NCBI RefSeq assembly: GCF_003071345.1
Contig: NZ_QCYK01000003.1
Location: forward strand, 806,001-870,000
Source: Chitinophaga parva
GTDB taxonomy: Bacteria; Bacteroidota; Bacteroidia; Chitinophagales; Chitinophagaceae
DNA length: 64,000 nt
Direction: 5' to 3'
Position numbers and translations under genes: made by a program. Below are positions 18,284-25,998 of this stretch, piece after piece. The notes beneath the pieces are model-generated. The model had not been told where the DNA came from, made no database searches, and worked only from the letters and a program-made list of their open reading frames with translations. The stretch's first letter is position 1, and each line of letters opens with the position of its first letter.

Positions 18284-19516
18284 CTAATGGAAGAATACGT
18301 AGCACAGCAGGATAGCGGCCACCATGCCCGCAAAATCCGCGATCAGCCCGGCTGCCAGCGCATAGCGGGTATTACGGATATTCACAGACCCGAAGTAAAC
18401 AGAGATCACGTAAAAAGTGGTTTCTGTAGTGCCCTGCAACACGCTTACCAGCCGGCCCACAAAACTATCTGCCTTATACGTTTTGAGAATATCTACCATG
18501 AGGCCGCGGGCGCCGCCACCACTCAGGGGTTTCATGAACATGACCGGCAGGGCAGGCACAAAATCGGTGTTCACCCCCATGGCGCTGAACAACGCGGCCA
18601 GCCCATTCACCACATAATCCATGCAGCCCGTGGCACGGAATACGCTGATGGCAGCCAGCATGCCCACCAGGTAAGGAATGATATTCACCGCTGTGAGAAA
18701 ACCTTCTTTGGCACCTTCAATAAAGGCTTCGTACACTACTATTTTTTTGCGAAGGCCCGCCACGATGAACAGTACGATCACCCCAAAAATGATCACGCCG
18801 CCCAGGGAAGCCGTGCGGGGCGCTATCTCCGCCGGGGGCAGGCTTTGCACCCAATAAAAAAGCGCCACCATAATAGCAATGAAGGATGCCAGGAACACCA
18901 GTACCGGCAGTTTAAACACATTGATGCGCTGGAATGCCGCGATCACGAAAATGCCTACAATGAAAGCCACGAAAGTGGAAATAAGCGTAGGCACGAGGAT
19001 GTCTGCGGGATTGGCCGAACCGGCCGCCAGGCGGAGGGCGATCACGGAAGTGGGGATGATCACCACCCCCGCAGAGTTGAGCACCAGCAGGGCTATCTGT
19101 GCGTTGCTGGCCGTGTCCTTACTGGGATTGAGGTCCTGCAGTTGCTGCATGGCCTTGAGGCCAAAGGGAGTGGCTGCATTGTCCAGCCCCAGCATGGTGG
19201 CGGAAAAATTCATCACCATGGAGCCCATGGCGGGGTTTTCCTTGGGCACACCAGGAAATAATTTGGAGTAAAAGGGATTTACCAGCCTGGCAAAAACATT
19301 GATCACGCCCGCTTTTTCACCGATGCGCATGATGCCCAGCCAGAAACCCATAACGCCAATAAGCCCCAGGGAGATCTCCGCCCCGGTCTTGGTGCTGGCC
19401 ATGAGGCTGTTCATCACATCGCCAAATACGGCCGCATCGCCCAGTACCAGGGTCTTGAAAAGCGCTACCACAAAGGAGATCAGGAAAAAGGCAAGCCAGA
19501 CGTAGTTTAATGCCAT
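18284..19516 (-). CDS. SpmA-SpmB fusion (nucleoside-recognition domain membrane protein)
   Basis: 410 residues, strongly hydrophobic, about 9-10 membrane segments. The first half (GFWLGIMRIGEKAG, GSMVMNFSATMLGLDNAATPFG) resembles spore maturation protein A. The second half (EGFLTAVNIIPYLVGMLAAI, MFMKPLSGGGARGLM) resembles spore maturation protein B. Both belong to the nucleoside-recognition/Gate superfamily of transporters. The single-chain fusion occurs in non-sporulating bacteria, where the function is unclear. It stands alone and is divergent from ychF. Confidence 0.87.
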   Translation of the reverse strand: MALNYVWLAFFLISFVVALFKTLVLGDAAVFGDVMNSLMASTKTGAEISLGLIGVMGFWLGIMRIGEKAGVINVFARLVNPFYSKLFPGVPKENPAMGSMVMNFSATMLGLDNAATPFGLKAMQQLQDLNPSKDTASNAQIALLVLNSAGVVIIPTSVIALRLAAGSANPADILVPTLISTFVAFIVGIFVIAAFQRINVFKLPVLVFLASFIAIMVALFYWVQSLPPAEIAPRTASLGGVIIFGVIVLFIVAGLRKKIVVYEAFIEGAKEGFLTAVNIIPYLVGMLAAISVFRATGCMDYVVNGLAALFSAMGVNTDFVPALPVMFMKPLSGGGARGLMVDILKTYKADSFVGRLVSVLQGTTETTFYVISVYFGSVNIRNTRYALAAGLIADFAGMVAAILLCYVFFH

Positions 19517-19667
19517 GAACGGAGAATAAAGGACAAATTAATAATTTTCAGCATCAATTATAGCGCATTGAAATTCAATTTACAACACCTGCGCGTAAAA
19601 AATCAGCGTACCGGCCCTGCCCGGGGAATTTGCGGCAGCAGACCGGCATTAATTCCCAAATCTATAA

Positions 19668-19675
19668 TATCTTTG
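19668..19675 (+). promoter_or_regulatory. -7 promoter element (TATCTTTG) for ychF
   Basis: TATCTTTG matches TAnnTTTG and ends 16 bases before the ychF ATG, which would give a very short leader. No TTTG at the right -33 distance. Confidence 0.45.
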
Positions 19676-19690
19676 CGCAAATTTTTTTAA

Positions 19691-20794
19691 ATGGCGTTGC
19701 AAGCAGGAATCGTAGGTTTACCCAACGTTGGAAAGTCCACACTGTTTAATGCAGTAAGTAACAGTGCCAAGGCACAGGCGTCCAACTACCGCTTTTGTAC
19801 TATTGAGCCCAACGTGGGCCAGGTAGATGTTCCGGATTTCCGTATGGATAAACTGGCAGAGCTGGTAAAACCCGAAAGAATCGTTCCTACCACTATTGAA
19901 TTTGTAGACATTGCCGGCCTCGTAAAGGGCGCCAGCAAAGGCGAAGGCCTGGGCAATAAGTTCCTGGCCAATATCCGTGAAGTAGATGCCATCGTGCATG
20001 TGATCCGCTGCTTTGAAGATGAGAACATCCTCCGCGAGGAAGGCGCCATCAACCCCGTAAGCGATAAAGAGATCATTGATACGGAGCTTCAACTGAAGGA
20101 CCTGGAGAGCATCGAGAAAAAAGTGGCCCGTACCGAAAAGATGGCCAAAACCGGCGGCGACGCTAAGGCCAAGGCGGAACTGGAAGTGCTGAAGCGCTGC
20201 CAGGCTCACCTGGAACAGGGCAAGAACCTCCGGGAGCTGGGCCTTTCCAAAGAAGAAAAGCAGGCCACCGCCGATCTTTTCCTGCTCACCGAAAAGCCTG
20301 TACTGTACGTGGCAAACGTAGATGAAGGCTCCCTTCACACCGGCAATAAATTCTCCCAGGCCCTGGAAGCCGCTGTGAAAGCGGAAAACGCCCAGGTGAT
20401 CGTGATGAACAATACCATTGAAGCCCAGATCTCTGAAATGGAAGACCCGGCAGATAAGGAAATGTTCCTCTCTGAATACGGCCTCAAAGAGCCCGGGCTG
20501 AACCGCCTCATCCACTCCGCCTACCGCCTGCTGGACCTCATCACTTATTTCACCGCCGGCGTGCAGGAAGTGCGCGCCTGGACCATCCACACCGGCTGGA
20601 AAGCCCCCCAGGCTGCCGGCGTGATCCACAGCGACTTTGAAAAAGGTTTTATCAAGGCCGAGGTGATCGCCTATGACGACTTCGTAAAATATGGCTCTGA
20701 AAGCGGCGCCCGTGATGCCGGCCGCCTGCGCATAGAAGGTAAGGAATACGTGGTAGCTGATGGCGACGTAATGCACTTCCGCTTTAATGTGTAA
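19691..20794 (+). CDS. ychF: Redox-regulated ATPase YchF (OLA1 family)
   Basis: 367 residues, the usual length for YchF. The P-loop GLPNVGKSTLFNAV sits at residues 7-20, followed by VDIAGLVKGASKGEGLGNKFL (G3 and flanking) and the altered G4 motif YVANVDE, which explains the preference for ATP over GTP in this family. A coiled-coil insertion lies at about 135-200 and a C-terminal TGS domain starts near 280. YchF binds ribosomes and affects translation and stress responses. It is a single gene convergent with the TonB receptor gene. Confidence 0.95.
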   Translation: MALQAGIVGLPNVGKSTLFNAVSNSAKAQASNYRFCTIEPNVGQVDVPDFRMDKLAELVKPERIVPTTIEFVDIAGLVKGASKGEGLGNKFLANIREVDAIVHVIRCFEDENILREEGAINPVSDKEIIDTELQLKDLESIEKKVARTEKMAKTGGDAKAKAELEVLKRCQAHLEQGKNLRELGLSKEEKQATADLFLLTEKPVLYVANVDEGSLHTGNKFSQALEAAVKAENAQVIVMNNTIEAQISEMEDPADKEMFLSEYGLKEPGLNRLIHSAYRLLDLITYFTAGVQEVRAWTIHTGWKAPQAAGVIHSDFEKGFIKAEVIAYDDFVKYGSESGARDAGRLRIEGKEYVVADGDVMHFRFNV

Positions 20795-20817
20795 GCCGCA
20801 ACAGGGATCATGATTAG

Positions 20818-20848
20818 TTGTCTAACCAACTAAAATGCCCTACCTTTG
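20818..20848 (+). promoter_or_regulatory. Orphan Bacteroidota promoter (TTG-N20-TACCTTTG)
   Basis: TTG at 20818-20820, a 20-base spacer and TACCTTTG at 20841-20848 fit the Bacteroidota promoter well. It fires into the ychF/TonB convergent intergenic region, where no plus-strand gene begins. Confidence 0.55.
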
Positions 20849-20854
20849 CAGCTT

Positions 20855-20940
20855 ACCCCTGAAAGATACCCGCGTGTAAGCGCTGAGGGTTACAACAAAA
20901 GACGGCCCATAGCATGTAAATTGCTACGGGCTGTCGCTAT
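20855..20940 (+). ncRNA. Candidate small RNA downstream of ychF
   Basis: Starting at the expected start site of the orphan promoter, about 85 bases follow with no start codon of a plausible protein. The 3' half folds into a strong hairpin: 20901-20914 pairs with 20921-20934 over 14 positions, with one mismatch and one G-U. The run after it (CGCTATTTAGG) has only a weak U-tract. A smaller stem (ACCC/GGGT) may form at 20868-20891. No resemblance to a known RNA family was recognised. The call rests on promoter plus hairpin only. Confidence 0.35.
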
Positions 20941-21050
20941 TTAGGAGGGGCCAGATCCGCGCTGAGGCCCAACCCGCGCACGCCCCCGGGAGGGTAGCAT
21001 GGAGGCGCCCCGCGCCAAAGCCTTCCCAACCCCGCACTAACCCTCCAAAC

Positions 21051-21082
21051 AAAAAATGCCAGCAACACGCGTGTCACTGGCA
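21051..21082 (-). terminator. Rho-independent terminator of the TonB-dependent receptor gene
   Basis: A6 (U6 on the minus transcript), then TGCCAG (21057-21062) paired with CTGGCA (21077-21082), with an inner ACAC/GTGT stem. It lies just after the receptor stop at 21103. Confidence 0.8.
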
Positions 21083-21102
21083 TTTCCCTGTAAAAAATAC
21101 GC

Positions 21103-23985
21103 TTACAGATTATACCCGATGGAAGCATAATACTGCGCACCCACGGTAGGATTTCCCCACGACTGCGTATACGCCTTATTGAAAATATTAGCCCCACCCA
21201 GTTTCAACGTGATCTTCGATGCCGGGAAGAACTTGGACACCTGGGCATCCACGGTGCCGTACGCCGGGATCTCGCTCAGCGCGCGGGCGTTCACCAGCGC
21301 CGCTACAAAATTGCTCTGCCATACAAAGGCCTGCTGCCAGCGCCAGGTTACATTAAAACCAATGTTGCTTTTACCAATACCGCGGTTGCCCACGTAGAGG
21401 TTGTATTTCACCTTTGGCGTGTTGTAGCTGGCCACAAAACCGTTCAGGTCTTTCTGGTTCAGCAATTCATTGTAAGAGATATTACCACCGGCCACAAAAC
21501 GCTGTGGGAAGTTGTAATCCAGGCCCAGGGCCCATCCCCAGCTATGAATGTCCTTGGTATAATTCACCGGGATGGCAAACGTGTTATACGTGGTGGCAGA
21601 GGTGGGCTGTATGAGTGCCTGCGTGCCGCTGAAGTGCTGGAAGTTGTCCCAGTACGCATAAGCATCTATCACCAGTTTCTGATCTATCAGGCTGCGGTAG
21701 CCAATTTCCCAGGCCTGGATCTTTTCCGGTTTGTATTCCTGGAAAGTATATTGCTTGGGTGCGCCGGCCTGCACGGATTCCAGGCTGTATACCGGGCCGC
21801 TGTTCAGGTGGTAGCGGTCGCGGAAAAAGGGGAGGCCACCCAGCAAATGCGCGGTGGGCGTGTTGAGGTCAATGTACTGGTCCTGGTTCGTAGGAATGCG
21901 GAAACCCGTTTGGTAAGACGCACGGATATTGTGCGTACCAGCCAGGGTATACACCGCGGAAATGCGGGGGCTGAACTGCCCTTCAAAGTTCATGTTCTTG
22001 TCGTAACGCAGGCTGGCGGTGAGTTTCAGGTGCTCCTGCAGCAGGGGCTTGGCCACCTGTACATAGCCGCCACCTTCCTTGATGCGGAACTCCTTGCCGT
22101 TATCATCCAGCGCAAAGAGGGTGCCTTCAGAGTTCAGGTCATATACCCGGTAATTACCGCCCACCAGTACTTCCAGCACTTTTATGAGGCTGGAAAAATT
22201 GTACATGAACTCACCCTGGTAAAGGTTGGTCTTGTCCAGGAATTTAGCGCCCACACCGGCAGCGCTGCCGGGAATGGGGCGGTTCTTCACACTATCTGCT
22301 GCTGCATTGAAGGCCGCGGTGCCGGGCAGCAGGCGGCCCTGGTCTGCCACGCCACGGGCATCGGTGGCAAATTTGCCGGCGCCGGATTTAGCCGCGTTGG
22401 CGGCGGCAGCGTAGGCCTGTGCGGGTGTCTGGCCCCCGGCCAGCGCCGTCTGGAAAGCGGTGGCAAATGTAGTGAGCGACTCCGTGGCGTATGCGCCAAA
22501 ATACTGGGTAAACCAGGTCTGGCTGGGCTTCCAGGCTTCGTTGATACCGGAGCCCAGGATGCCGATGGCATAGCTGTCGCCGGAACGTTCCTGTGTAGTG
22601 TAGGCCCGCACGTAGAAGTTTTCACCTCTCACTTCGGCCTTGTATTGTCCCATGCGGAAGTTGCGGATAGAGTAGCGGTCCGCGCCCGTGTACACGGTGG
22701 TGCCGGTACCATAGCTGCCTTGCAGGATGGCCTCCGTTTTAGGCGTGATGCGGTAGTGGAATGCCCCGCTTATTTTCAGGTTCTTGGTAGTATTATCGGT
22801 GAGGTCCCTTTCATTGTAGCCGGTGCGCGATACAAATGCGTGCGAACTGTCCGGCATGATGGAGCCATAGATCATTTGCGGGGTAATGGCGCCACCGGTA
22901 GCGGCGGAAAGCGCGGCAATATTGGCGCCCAGCGGGGTGGCCGGGTTGAAGGCCGTGGGTTGCAGGGAGGTGTACATGTTGATGTTCGTTTCGTCTGCAT
23001 ACACATTCACGCCGTTGTAAGCCTCGTTGTTGGCCCGGGTGCCGTTGGCAATGGTATGGCCGTTCTGCAGGCTCTGGTCACGGGTATCATAGGCCTGCCA
23101 GTCCTTGGCGTGCAGGTAGCCTACGTTGAGTTTGAACGCGAATTTTTTATTGAAGGCCTGTGCGTAGCGCAGGTTCACATCATAAAACCCGGTGGTGGCA
23201 GTGCTACGCCCGTCGTCACTGAGCACGCCGGATTTTACAACGGCGCTGAGGCCCTGGTAATCGAAGGGATTCTTGCTGGTCATGAGCAGGATTCCATTCA
23301 GCGCGTTGGGGCCATACAGGGCGGAGCTGGCGCCAGGTAAGAGTTCCACGCGGTCCAGGTCCAGTTCCGTAATGCCGATGATATTGCCTACGGAGAAGTT
23401 GAGCCCCGGCGCCTGGTTATCCATCCCATCCACCAGTTGCACCAGGCGGGTATTACCATTGCTGGCAAAGCCACGGGTGTTCACAGATTTAAAAGTGAGG
23501 CTCTGGGTGCTGAGGTCTACGCCTTTTACATTGGCCAGTGCGTCATAAAAAGAAGGTGCAGGGGAGTTGCGGATGCTGCGGCTGTCCAGCCGTTCTACAG
23601 ATACAGGCGATTTGAGGATACTTTCCGCCACGCGGCTGGCGGCTACCACCACTTCCGTTCCGAGGATCTCGCCGGTATTGAGGCCCACTTCAATGGGCGC
23701 CTGGCTGTGTACCACCATTTCTTCCCGCTCATAACCCACGGAAGTAAATACCAGGGTTACGGGCCAGCTGTGTTGGAGGGATAAGGTAAAATGACCACTG
23801 GCATCTGTAATGGCGCCGGCCTTACTGCCTTTTACGGTCACGGTTACACCGGCGAGTTTCTCTTGCGATGTCTTGTTGGTCACCGTACCGGAAACTGTGA
23901 TCTGTTGTGGGGCCTGGGCTACCAGGAGGCGGGGAACAAAAAGCCACAGCGCCAGTAGCGGCATCGCTTGCAGGAAGTACTTCAT
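21103..23985 (-). CDS. TonB-dependent outer-membrane receptor with carboxypeptidase-regulatory-like N-domain
   Basis: 960 residues. The signal peptide (about 1-24, ending LLVAQ) is followed by a CarboxypepD_reg-like domain (about 28-105; TVSGTVTNKTSQEKLAGV, DASGHFTL). A TonB plug follows (about 120-240; VVVAASRVAESILKSPVSVERLD, YDALANVKGVDL, NTRGFASNGNTRLVQLVDG), then a long beta-barrel ending in aromatic YYASIGYNL, as in barrel C-termini. It should import an unknown large ligand with TonB/ExbBD. No SusD gene is adjacent, so it is not part of a typical polysaccharide utilisation locus. It stands alone with its own terminator. Confidence 0.9.
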   Translation of the reverse strand: MKYFLQAMPLLALWLFVPRLLVAQAPQQITVSGTVTNKTSQEKLAGVTVTVKGSKAGAITDASGHFTLSLQHSWPVTLVFTSVGYEREEMVVHSQAPIEVGLNTGEILGTEVVVAASRVAESILKSPVSVERLDSRSIRNSPAPSFYDALANVKGVDLSTQSLTFKSVNTRGFASNGNTRLVQLVDGMDNQAPGLNFSVGNIIGITELDLDRVELLPGASSALYGPNALNGILLMTSKNPFDYQGLSAVVKSGVLSDDGRSTATTGFYDVNLRYAQAFNKKFAFKLNVGYLHAKDWQAYDTRDQSLQNGHTIANGTRANNEAYNGVNVYADETNINMYTSLQPTAFNPATPLGANIAALSAATGGAITPQMIYGSIMPDSSHAFVSRTGYNERDLTDNTTKNLKISGAFHYRITPKTEAILQGSYGTGTTVYTGADRYSIRNFRMGQYKAEVRGENFYVRAYTTQERSGDSYAIGILGSGINEAWKPSQTWFTQYFGAYATESLTTFATAFQTALAGGQTPAQAYAAAANAAKSGAGKFATDARGVADQGRLLPGTAAFNAAADSVKNRPIPGSAAGVGAKFLDKTNLYQGEFMYNFSSLIKVLEVLVGGNYRVYDLNSEGTLFALDDNGKEFRIKEGGGYVQVAKPLLQEHLKLTASLRYDKNMNFEGQFSPRISAVYTLAGTHNIRASYQTGFRIPTNQDQYIDLNTPTAHLLGGLPFFRDRYHLNSGPVYSLESVQAGAPKQYTFQEYKPEKIQAWEIGYRSLIDQKLVIDAYAYWDNFQHFSGTQALIQPTSATTYNTFAIPVNYTKDIHSWGWALGLDYNFPQRFVAGGNISYNELLNQKDLNGFVASYNTPKVKYNLYVGNRGIGKSNIGFNVTWRWQQAFVWQSNFVAALVNARALSEIPAYGTVDAQVSKFFPASKITLKLGGANIFNKAYTQSWGNPTVGAQYYASIGYNL

Positions 23986-24135
23986 ACGGGAATCAAATTA
24001 GTTTAGTGGGAATGGGTAAGCCTTGCTTCTACGGAATCTTGGTGTAATTAAATATAAGGAATTAATGGCAATGCCATCTTAAATCGATGGAACAGGTTAC
24101 GCTTTTGAAAAATGGATATTAAAATTGGTGGTATT

Positions 24136-24165
24136 TGCCCTGCCATTTGCTGGCATGACAGGGCA
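24136..24165 (-). terminator. Hairpin after metX (weak terminator candidate)
   Basis: TGCCCTG-c-CAT pairs with ATG-a-CAGGGCA around an 8-base loop, 11 bases beyond the metX stop. No U-tract follows, so the role is uncertain. Confidence 0.35.
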
Positions 24166-24175
24166 CAAGATAGAA

Positions 24176-25195
24176 TTAATCAGCTAAAAAAGAAGAGAGT
24201 ATAATACCAATCTTTTCATGTTCAATTAAAAACCCATCGTGACCATAAGGGGAGTCAATTTCCTCGTAACGGGCATGGGGCAGGTGGGCGGCCAGGAACA
24301 GTTGTTCTTCCGGTGGGCAGAGGATATCGCTGGCAATGCCGATCAGCAGGGTAGGCTGGGGCAGGGTGGCCAGGAGGGAGGCCGCATCGGTGTGGCGTCC
24401 GCGGGCTATGTTATGGCTGTCCATCGCTTTGCTCAGCACCCAGTAGCTCTGGGCGTTGAAGCGTTTTACCAGTTTTTCACCCTGGTATTCTATGTAGGAA
24501 GAAGCCCGGAAATGATCCGTCTTTTCTTTGTCCGGGTCCGTTTGGGTGCGCACAAAGGTTTGATAGTTCCGGTAAGTGAGCATGCCGATGGCGCGGGCCG
24601 CCTTCAGGCCTTTGGAGCCGGCTTGGGGCGTATGCTCCTGCCAGGAAGCGTCTGCGCTGATGGCCAGCCTTTGCGCGGTATGCACAGCAATGCCCCAGGC
24701 GCTTTCCGCGGCCCCGGTGCAGAGCAGGAACATTTTGCCAATGCGGCTGGTCTCTGCCAGGGCCCATTCCAGCACCTGGTAGCCGCCCATGGAACCGCCA
24801 GCCAGCAAGGCGATCTTTTCAATGCCCAGGTGCTCCCGCAGCAGGATGTGGGCCTTCACCATATCCCGGATGGTGACGGCCGGGAAGCTATGATAAAAGG
24901 GACGGCCGGTAGCCGCATTGGCCGTCAGCGGGCCACTGCTGCCATAACACGATCCCAGGATATTGGCACAGATAATAAAATAGCGGTTGGGGTCAATGGG
25001 CCCGCCGGCGGCCACAATGCCCGGCCACCAGCCTTCCGCATCAGAATTGGCCGTGAGGGCATGACACACCCAGGCCACGTTGCCCCGGTCTGCATTGAGC
25101 GTGCCGTAAGTATGATAGGCAATGCGCAGCTCCGGCAGCACCACCCCCGATTCCAGCGTAAACGGTGTATGGCTATGAAATACGTGTATTCCCAA
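24176..25195 (-). CDS. metX: Homoserine O-acetyltransferase
   Basis: Alpha/beta-hydrolase fold acyltransferase making O-acetyl-homoserine from homoserine and acetyl-CoA, the entry to methionine synthesis. Motifs: LPELRIAYHTYGTLN, WVCHALTANSDA, the nucleophile Ser in LLAGGSMGGYQVLEWA (about residue 135) and GHDGFLIEHE with the catalytic His. About 340 residues, slightly short for the family. No ATG is available: the frame opens with a TTG at 25213, but a good promoter -7 box covers 25211-25218, so the start is more likely the TTG at 25195 (MGIHVFHSH). Homologues typically begin with a similar I-F-H-Y stretch. metZ lies 0.8 kb away on the other strand. Confidence 0.9.
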   Translation of the reverse strand: MGIHVFHSHTPFTLESGVVLPELRIAYHTYGTLNADRGNVAWVCHALTANSDAEGWWPGIVAAGGPIDPNRYFIICANILGSCYGSSGPLTANAATGRPFYHSFPAVTIRDMVKAHILLREHLGIEKIALLAGGSMGGYQVLEWALAETSRIGKMFLLCTGAAESAWGIAVHTAQRLAISADASWQEHTPQAGSKGLKAARAIGMLTYRNYQTFVRTQTDPDKEKTDHFRASSYIEYQGEKLVKRFNAQSYWVLSKAMDSHNIARGRHTDAASLLATLPQPTLLIGIASDILCPPEEQLFLAAHLPHARYEEIDSPYGHDGFLIEHEKIGIILSSFLAD

Positions 25196-25210
25196 AAATT
25201 CAAATTTGCG

Positions 25211-25241
25211 CAAACTTACGGCTGGATGATGGAAATGTCAA
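25211..25241 (-). promoter_or_regulatory. Promoter of metX (TTG-N20-TAAGTTTG)
   Basis: On the minus strand TTG (25241-25239), a 20-base spacer and TAAGTTTG (25218-25211) fit the Bacteroidota consensus. A start site near 25205 would leave only a leader of about 10 bases before the TTG at 25195. Confidence 0.6.
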
Positions 25242-25250
25242 TATAAATTG

Positions 25251-25346
25251 TCTTAGGTCCTAGGTCTTAGGTCCTAGGTACGCGAATGATCTGTACGTTT
25301 CATAGGTAGTACCTGCTGCATAATGCCCGGCACCTAAGACCTGGGA
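25251..25346. repeat. Inverted heptamer arrays between metX and the OsmC gene
   Basis: Four heptamers alternating TCTTAGG and TCCTAGG fill 25251-25278. The complementary CCTAAGA and CCTGGGA follow at 25333-25346, 54 bases later. The left arm is preceded by ATTG, a border also seen at other arrays in the window. Confidence 0.8.
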
Positions 25347-25384
25347 CCCCATACATAATACCTGATACTTACTCCATAATACTT

Positions 25385-25392
25385 TATATTTG
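25385..25392 (+). promoter_or_regulatory. -7 promoter element (TATATTTG) for the OsmC gene
   Basis: TATATTTG matches TAnnTTTG and lies 20 bases before the ATG at 25413. The -33 region is partly inside the heptamer arm. Confidence 0.5.
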
Positions 25393-25412
25393 ATGATTGA
25401 AAATCTGAAACT

Positions 25413-25832
25413 ATGAAAGTCGCATTACAACGGGTTGACGATGCTTTTAACATGGAAGCAATAGATGAAGCCGGGCACAAAGTATTAATGGACGCTGGAG
25501 AAGCCTCTGGTGGCAAAGGTAACGGGGTGCGCCCTATGCAGATGCTGCTCATGGGCCTGGGCGGCTGCTCTGCCATAGACGTAGCGATGATCCTGAAAAA
25601 GCAACGCCAGCAGGTAACAGACTTCCGCATTGAAGTGGAGGGGGAGCGCGAAAAAGACAAAGAGCCCTCTCTCTGGGAAGATGTACACCTTGTATTCCAC
25701 CTGGCCGGCAAGATCGATGTGGACAAGGCAGAACGCGCTGTGGAACTCTCCATGAATAAATACTGCTCCGTAGCAGAAACCCTCCGCCAGGGCAAGACAA
25801 AGCTCACCTGGGAAGTGAAGGTGAACCAATAG
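25413..25832 (+). CDS. OsmC family protein
   Basis: 139 residues with the OsmC/Ohr-like fold. The two conserved cysteines are Cys52 in MGLGGCSAID and Cys118 in MNKYCSVAE, the thiol pair that in studied members reduces organic or fatty-acid hydroperoxides. Length is normal for the YhfA-like OsmC subgroup. It sits alone on the plus strand between metX and metZ, with heptamer arrays on both sides. A link to sulfur metabolism is suggested only by position. Confidence 0.88.
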   Translation: MKVALQRVDDAFNMEAIDEAGHKVLMDAGEASGGKGNGVRPMQMLLMGLGGCSAIDVAMILKKQRQQVTDFRIEVEGEREKDKEPSLWEDVHLVFHLAGKIDVDKAERAVELSMNKYCSVAETLRQGKTKLTWEVKVNQ

Positions 25833-25843
25833 GATTTGTACAA

Positions 25844-25989
25844 GGTTCCAGGTCTTATGTCCTGGTCACCTTGCTTTTTTGATATCCGTTTTTTGCAAGC
25901 GGTATTTTTAATAAAGAGCTCAGGATTTTAACAGGGTACAGGCAGCTGGCAAAGGCTGGTACCGAAGACCTGGGACTTAAGACACAGGA
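25844..25989. repeat. Degenerate inverted heptamer arrays between the OsmC gene and metZ
   Basis: The left arm at 25844-25866 reads as GTTCCAG, GTCTTAT, GTCCTGG. The right arm at 25963-25989 reads as GAAGACC, TGGGACT, TAAGACA, CAGGA. They are diverged versions of the TTAGGTC heptamer family seen elsewhere and lie in inverted order about 95 bases apart. Confidence 0.6.
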
Positions 25990-25998
25990 AAATTTTTC

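Noticed and set aside
19718..20776. 352-codon minus-strand frame opposite ychF
   Set aside because: Antisense shadow; YchF motifs on the plus strand are complete.
21544..23340. 598-codon plus-strand frame opposite the TonB receptor
   Set aside because: Shadow of the receptor gene, which has a signal peptide, plug and barrel; the antisense composition is typical of reverse-complement reading.
21103..23985. SusC-type receptor of a polysaccharide utilisation locus
   Set aside because: No SusD, glycoside hydrolase or anti-sigma gene lies beside it or beside the receptor at 38366.
23986..24135. Cobalamin or SAM riboswitch upstream of the TonB receptor or near metX
   Set aside because: No conserved riboswitch core was found in the leaders when read on the correct strand.
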